Part shown: one piece after another, positions 60,301-64,000 of the stretch
Layout of the letters: each line of letters opens with the position of its first letter
Position numbering within the stretch: the stretch's first letter is position 1
From: Armillaria gallica
Lineage: Eukaryota > Basidiomycota > Agaricomycetes > Agaricales > Physalacriaceae
Length of the DNA stretch: 64,000 nucleotides
Assembly: GCA_037576215.1 (NCBI GenBank)
Contig: JBANDB010000007.1
Coordinates: forward strand, 3,937,001-4,001,000
Direction: 5' to 3'
The notes under the pieces: model-generated
Databases searched by the model: none
Told to the model about the DNA's origin: nothing
Seen by the model: only the letters and a program-made list of their open reading frames with translations
Made by a program: the position numbers and the translations under genes

Positions 60301-61084
60301 AGCCACTTTTGCTCTGTATCCTGAATAAACACAGCCTCATTGTTACTTCTTTCTAGGCAGAAGTTACAGATCAAAGCCTTCGCACATATGTTTACCATGC
60401 CCTCACATTCTGGGAACATTTTACTCGATTGTCAATGAATCCAGTCAACCCTGCACATGTGTACACCCATGCAATGACCATCTCGCCTTCTGCAAACTTT
60501 ATCTGCAGAGACTGGGGACAAAACAGTGGTGTTAATGCCCCTTTCGATAAGGAGCACCTGTTAGCTCTCACACCTTTCAGTGTATCTCCTAATGAAACCC
60601 TCATTCAGGCTATGGCCGGTTACGGCTTTGAAAGTTTCTACATGTTCCAAGGCTCCCGACACATTCAATCCGAGTTCATATTGCAGCCTTCGAGCGATGA
60701 ATTAAAATGCCGACTTGGAAAAATGTTCTCTTCTGGAGGATCTGTCTTGTTTGATGTTGACATGGGGAGGATACTGGACTCATCACCTCCGTCGATTTTA
60801 TGCTTCCCCTATTTGCAATTACCCACGGCACCCTCCTCCTATGCTTCCACTTCCCACAAATCATTTTATGCCAGTGTTCAGACCGTTAGGTTCATGTGGT
60901 GGAAATTTTGTTGCAGGGCCAAGTCTGAGTACTCCTTCAATAGTACACAATATGAAATTATTGAAAGGTACGATGGCGACCCTCAAGATGCCATGATATC
61001 CAATGTTGATGACAACAATGATTTTGATGATAGAACTGACAACAGTATAACGCCACTATCCATGTTCATCTCTATCACTAATAC
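57347..61084 (+). CDS. NACHT-WD type STAND protein, copy B, cut by an insertion
   Basis: Eight exons keep one open frame of about 1120 codons: 57347-57591, 57640-57764, 57814-58166, 58218-58262, 58326-58521, 58572-58715, 58766-~60291 and 60357-61084. The introns are 48-65 nt with GT..AG ends and agreeing phases. The first exons form a C2-like region (YYLKIFAGNVYKKTQTYKV, TSTPRWTLDLDL). Exons 3-6 form a helical linker. The large exon carries the NACHT domain: P-loop GLAGTGKS at 58909-58932 and Walker B LVVIIDGLDESD at 59224-59259, then FLFWLEIL before the last intron. The final exon starts the C-terminal repeat region and breaks at an insertion. Such proteins are thought to sense non-self or stress in the cytoplasm by nucleotide-driven oligomerisation. 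The start is the ATG replaced by ATA in copy A; the first exon could extend further upstream. Confidence 0.85.
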
Positions 61085-63961
61085 CAGGCCATATATACCT
61101 TCTAATACATAATAATCCTATAATCACAGGGAGCATGTATTGTAATATTTGCTGTAATTACAGGTCAAGGTAATTTATTAGAATCACTATGATTCATGTG
61201 GGGAGCTCACTGCTGGGCTGTTGCATGCTCGCTGCACACCTATTTTGAGGTCAAGCGCGCTGCTTTCCTTTTCTGCTTGCAGCTTCTTTTTGTTCGGTTC
61301 CTGTAATTCCCGTGGATTTTTGGTTCGTTACGATATTCATCGTTCCTGGGAGGTCTATTTTTATTCATTTCTGATCAGGATCTTTCAGAACTGTGGTTCG
61401 TCCCGGCACAGTCCCGGCAGCATATGTTTTGGGGTGTGACAATGTGACATATTCATATTCACATCCTCCTCCTTCCGCCGCGGTTTGCTTCCTCCTCCTG
61501 CCCCTGCCCTGAAACCTTGGATACTTTCAAGATGTCGTTTAAATCATTATAGATGACACGTTCCATCATTTAGGCATAATTTGACCCCGGATGCTCCCCA
61601 CTCAGCGCTCATGGATGTCACGGTTATGCCATATCATGTATCGGGATATAGAGCTGTGATACTGGGCAATTGATTGGTTGTGCCATGATACTCTCTCTTT
61701 ATCTATCAACTGACATTCTATTTTAGAGCTGAAGTGCTCACAGGCTGGCACCGGACCCTTCACCGCTTTATCAATTGGACACTCGTCTGCTCGCCTGCTG
61801 CTCACCATGCACACTCATCCCATTCAGACCGTTATTTTATTCTGCTTCTATTTCCATCTTCTGTGCCATTCCATTGTCATTTTGGAATATGCACGTAGCA
61901 AGTCAGAACAACCGTCCATGACAGTCCAACTTATTCATTTTCTTTTCCTCGTCTTTTAAGAACGCGTACAGAGAATATGAGCATTAATTTGTATATATGC
62001 TGAATATCAGAATCTATCTGCACAAATTCCCTCTAATAACGACTGTTTCTGACATACATGGCACAATGGGATGCAGTATGAAGACGCATCTCTGCAATCT
62101 CCAAAAGTGACGATTCCTCCTGTGCTGCAACATCTGTGAAGGTCTTATGGTGTAGATTTCATTATATGGCACCTCAGTCATATGATCCCACATGATTTTG
62201 GTCCAGCGAAGTATACAGAGATGTGAAAATGTAGCCTCACGTTAATGCATAAGTTCAGTGATCTTCAGTTTTTGATTTTGTTGTCGGACCGAAACTCTAA
62301 GCTCACCATTTTGGGGTAAAATTCAACACGGAGCTGCACAGAGTATGCCGAGATATATCCCGATGGTCTATAAATTCTCCAAGTGCGTAGAACACCTAGT
62401 GGAAGATACTTGGTCTATCCATTCTGAAGTACTTTAGCCTGAAAAGGAAGCCCGGCATTTCCCAAACATTGATCAAGGCTGTTCATTGTCATCCTGAACA
62501 CTGTCGACGACTACCAACAGCCAATTGGACCTCTTTAAAATCCTGCGATTTCTTCGCCAGTCTTTCCTTTCATATTTTTTGACCTCTCTAAGTATAACAT
62601 TCGTCCTGTCCATCCTATCATCATTACGATGTTGCAATCGCCAGCTCATTTTTTAGCCAGTACAACTTGACTGGTGAGTTAGGCGTCTTTTGCCACATTT
62701 CCAGCTTGTAAACTCATACTGGTGACCCACAGTAGCATGCCGAATACTTTCTGCTGTCATGTCTTTCCCTCATTGTGATCCGAATCCAACCATGATCACC
62801 ATGGCCGTTGTCTCTTGAGCCGACCTCAAACAGCCGCCTGCCTACCAACCCACATCCCCATTCTCGCCCTCACCATCGACCGAAGACATTTCCTGCACTT
62901 ATCTAGAATTGCAAGGTTAACTTTGGCAAGCATGCCTGCCTTGACACGCCATACAACCACTGTCTGTCCTCACACTGCCCATCATTGTCTGCATGTGCTC
63001 CATTTCTTCTTACACCCTCCCAATGCCCAACCTCTCCATGCACTCCTTTCCCTGGGTCGATGATGTCTGTGCAATGACTCTCGCCGCTGCTTTCACACTC
63101 CTGACTTGCCGCTGGCTGTATCTCCATCATGATCTTGTGCATGCCATTTCCAAGGGTGCCGAGAATGGTGCTTACCGATGTCTCCCAAGGCCGTCTATTG
63201 TCATGCCTGTCCAGCGTCCGGTAATATTCTGTTATTTTGGGCGGGCTTACATACGACGGTGTATGAAAAAGCATGCGAAGCTGTTGTGAGTGCCGGTCCA
63301 AGAGCTGATTGATGGTTGTGGACGAGTCGGCGGAATGATCCTTGATTATGTGTAGTGTAGCTGTGTCTTTTGGGTAGATATTTTTGTTCTACATGTCATT
63401 ATTGTCAAATTTTTGGGATTGAAATGTTTTATGGGTTCGAAGAAACCCACGGAAAATATACGAAAAAAACAGTGGTTGGAAAACATATGAAGACAATAAT
63501 GAGACTCAGTGACATTAAAAAACATGAGATTACACCTGAAAATCTTTCAGTCGCGTGTTTGACATGAGGATCCCGAAAGAAGCACTGACCAGGGGCAATT
63601 ATAATAAACAAAGAGCCGGTAAAGAATGAATTTCCTAAACAAGAGCGAATATTGATTCAGCACCGGCTTATAGATCCCCAACAGATCTGGAAGGTAAAAG
63701 CAGTAATTGGCGCATCGATGCGCCCAGCACGGCGCACAGTCAACATCATCAACAATATGCTCACTGTGCCAGGCGACGAGCTCAGCTATAGTCTATCGTG
63801 TAAAAATGGCCCTGGTCCAGACCCACTAAAGAGCTCACTCAAATCAGCCTACAGTAAAGGTCATATAATAGATTAATTCAAGCTACAGTTACAGTGTTGT
63901 ATTACAATATGGCTGCCCTGCAATCATAGGTTTTAATTTATCATCCCCCAATTCCGGGGTG
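61085..63961. mobile_element. 2.88-kb insertion in NACHT copy B, probable DNA transposon
   Basis: Gene B stops matching copy A at 61084 and resumes at 63962. The seven bases CTAATAC occur at both borders (61078-61084 and 63962-63968), as a target duplication; an eighth base would be one mismatch. The ends begin CAGGCC and (reverse complement) CACCCC, and share an imperfect subterminal inverted repeat over about 75 bp: CCTATAATCACAGGG with TATTGTAATA at the left, CCTATGATTGCAGGG with ATTGTAATA at the right. The internal frames (longest 132 codons, minus, 62903-63301) have no recognised transposase motif, so it looks non-autonomous. The 7-8 bp duplication would suit hAT-like elements, but that is only a guess. 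Confidence 0.65.
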
Positions 63962-64000
63962 CTAATACTCAGACTCCCTCCCACTGCGACAATTATCTGT
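63962..64000 (+). pseudogene. Continuation of NACHT copy B after the insertion
   Basis: The last 39 bases read NTQTPSHCDNYL, matching copy A NTQTSHCDNYLFLGW near 41868-41915. The rest of the gene lies beyond the window. Confidence 0.75.

Noticed and set aside
63930..63961. Helitron 3' end, from the CCCC..GGGG hairpin beside CTAA
   Set aside because: Helitrons insert between A and T without target duplication; here a 7-bp duplication and inverted subterminal repeats are present.

Overview
The window looks like repeat-rich nuclear DNA of a filamentous basidiomycete, probably an Agaricomycete. The evidence is very short (47-65 nt) spliceosomal introns with GTATGT/GTAAGN donors and CTRAY branch sites, a chromodomain Ty3/gypsy element, and NACHT genes of the type expanded in mushrooms (C2-like N-terminus, NACHT, WD-type repeats). 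Genus cannot be judged from the sequence. No rRNA, functional tRNA or CRISPR array was seen.

Layout. 1-10.5 kb is AT-rich and gene-poor: an old interspersed repeat (3.49-5.11 kb) with a 20-bp tandem repeat inside it, then two oppositely oriented arrays of one ~157-bp satellite (6.47-7.64 and 8.84-10.33 kb). 11.66-12.95 kb holds an unrecognised intron-containing gene on the minus strand. 13.23-16.10 kb is a nearly perfect 2.9-kb palindrome with tRNA-like sequence in each outer arm. It interrupts a second, inverted copy of the old repeat, which is also split by a complete Ty3/gypsy chromovirus at 18076-26737 (527-bp LTRs, 5-bp TSD aggac).

The gypsy element lies on the minus strand. It has an intact pol, a gag broken by two in-frame TGA codons, a possible -1 frameshift site, and a primer-binding region that can pair with the predicted 5' end of its own transcript (Tf1-like self-priming). 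It also carries a separate plus-strand gene, antisense to gag-pol, with a 47-nt intron whose removal creates a perfect Zn2Cys6-type cysteine cluster. This antisense gene is the most interesting object in the window.

27.6-64 kb is built from diverged segmental duplications. Three related blocks (27.64-32.0, 32.45-35.65 and 49.58-54.8 kb) each carry three tRNA-like SINE-type modules at the same relative positions, plus remnants of an unknown minus-strand gene. Two NACHT-WD genes follow such blocks. Copy A (36.86-42.69 kb) is a pseudogene with a lost start, in-frame stops and a 1.4-kb insertion. Copy B (57.35-61.08 kb) has an open eight-exon frame up to a 2.88-kb insertion flanked by a 7-bp duplication, and resumes in the last 39 bases. 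Between them lie a decayed secreted-protein gene (44.5-45.3 kb) and an internally deleted Ty1/copia element with a perfect 5-bp TSD (46396-49176).
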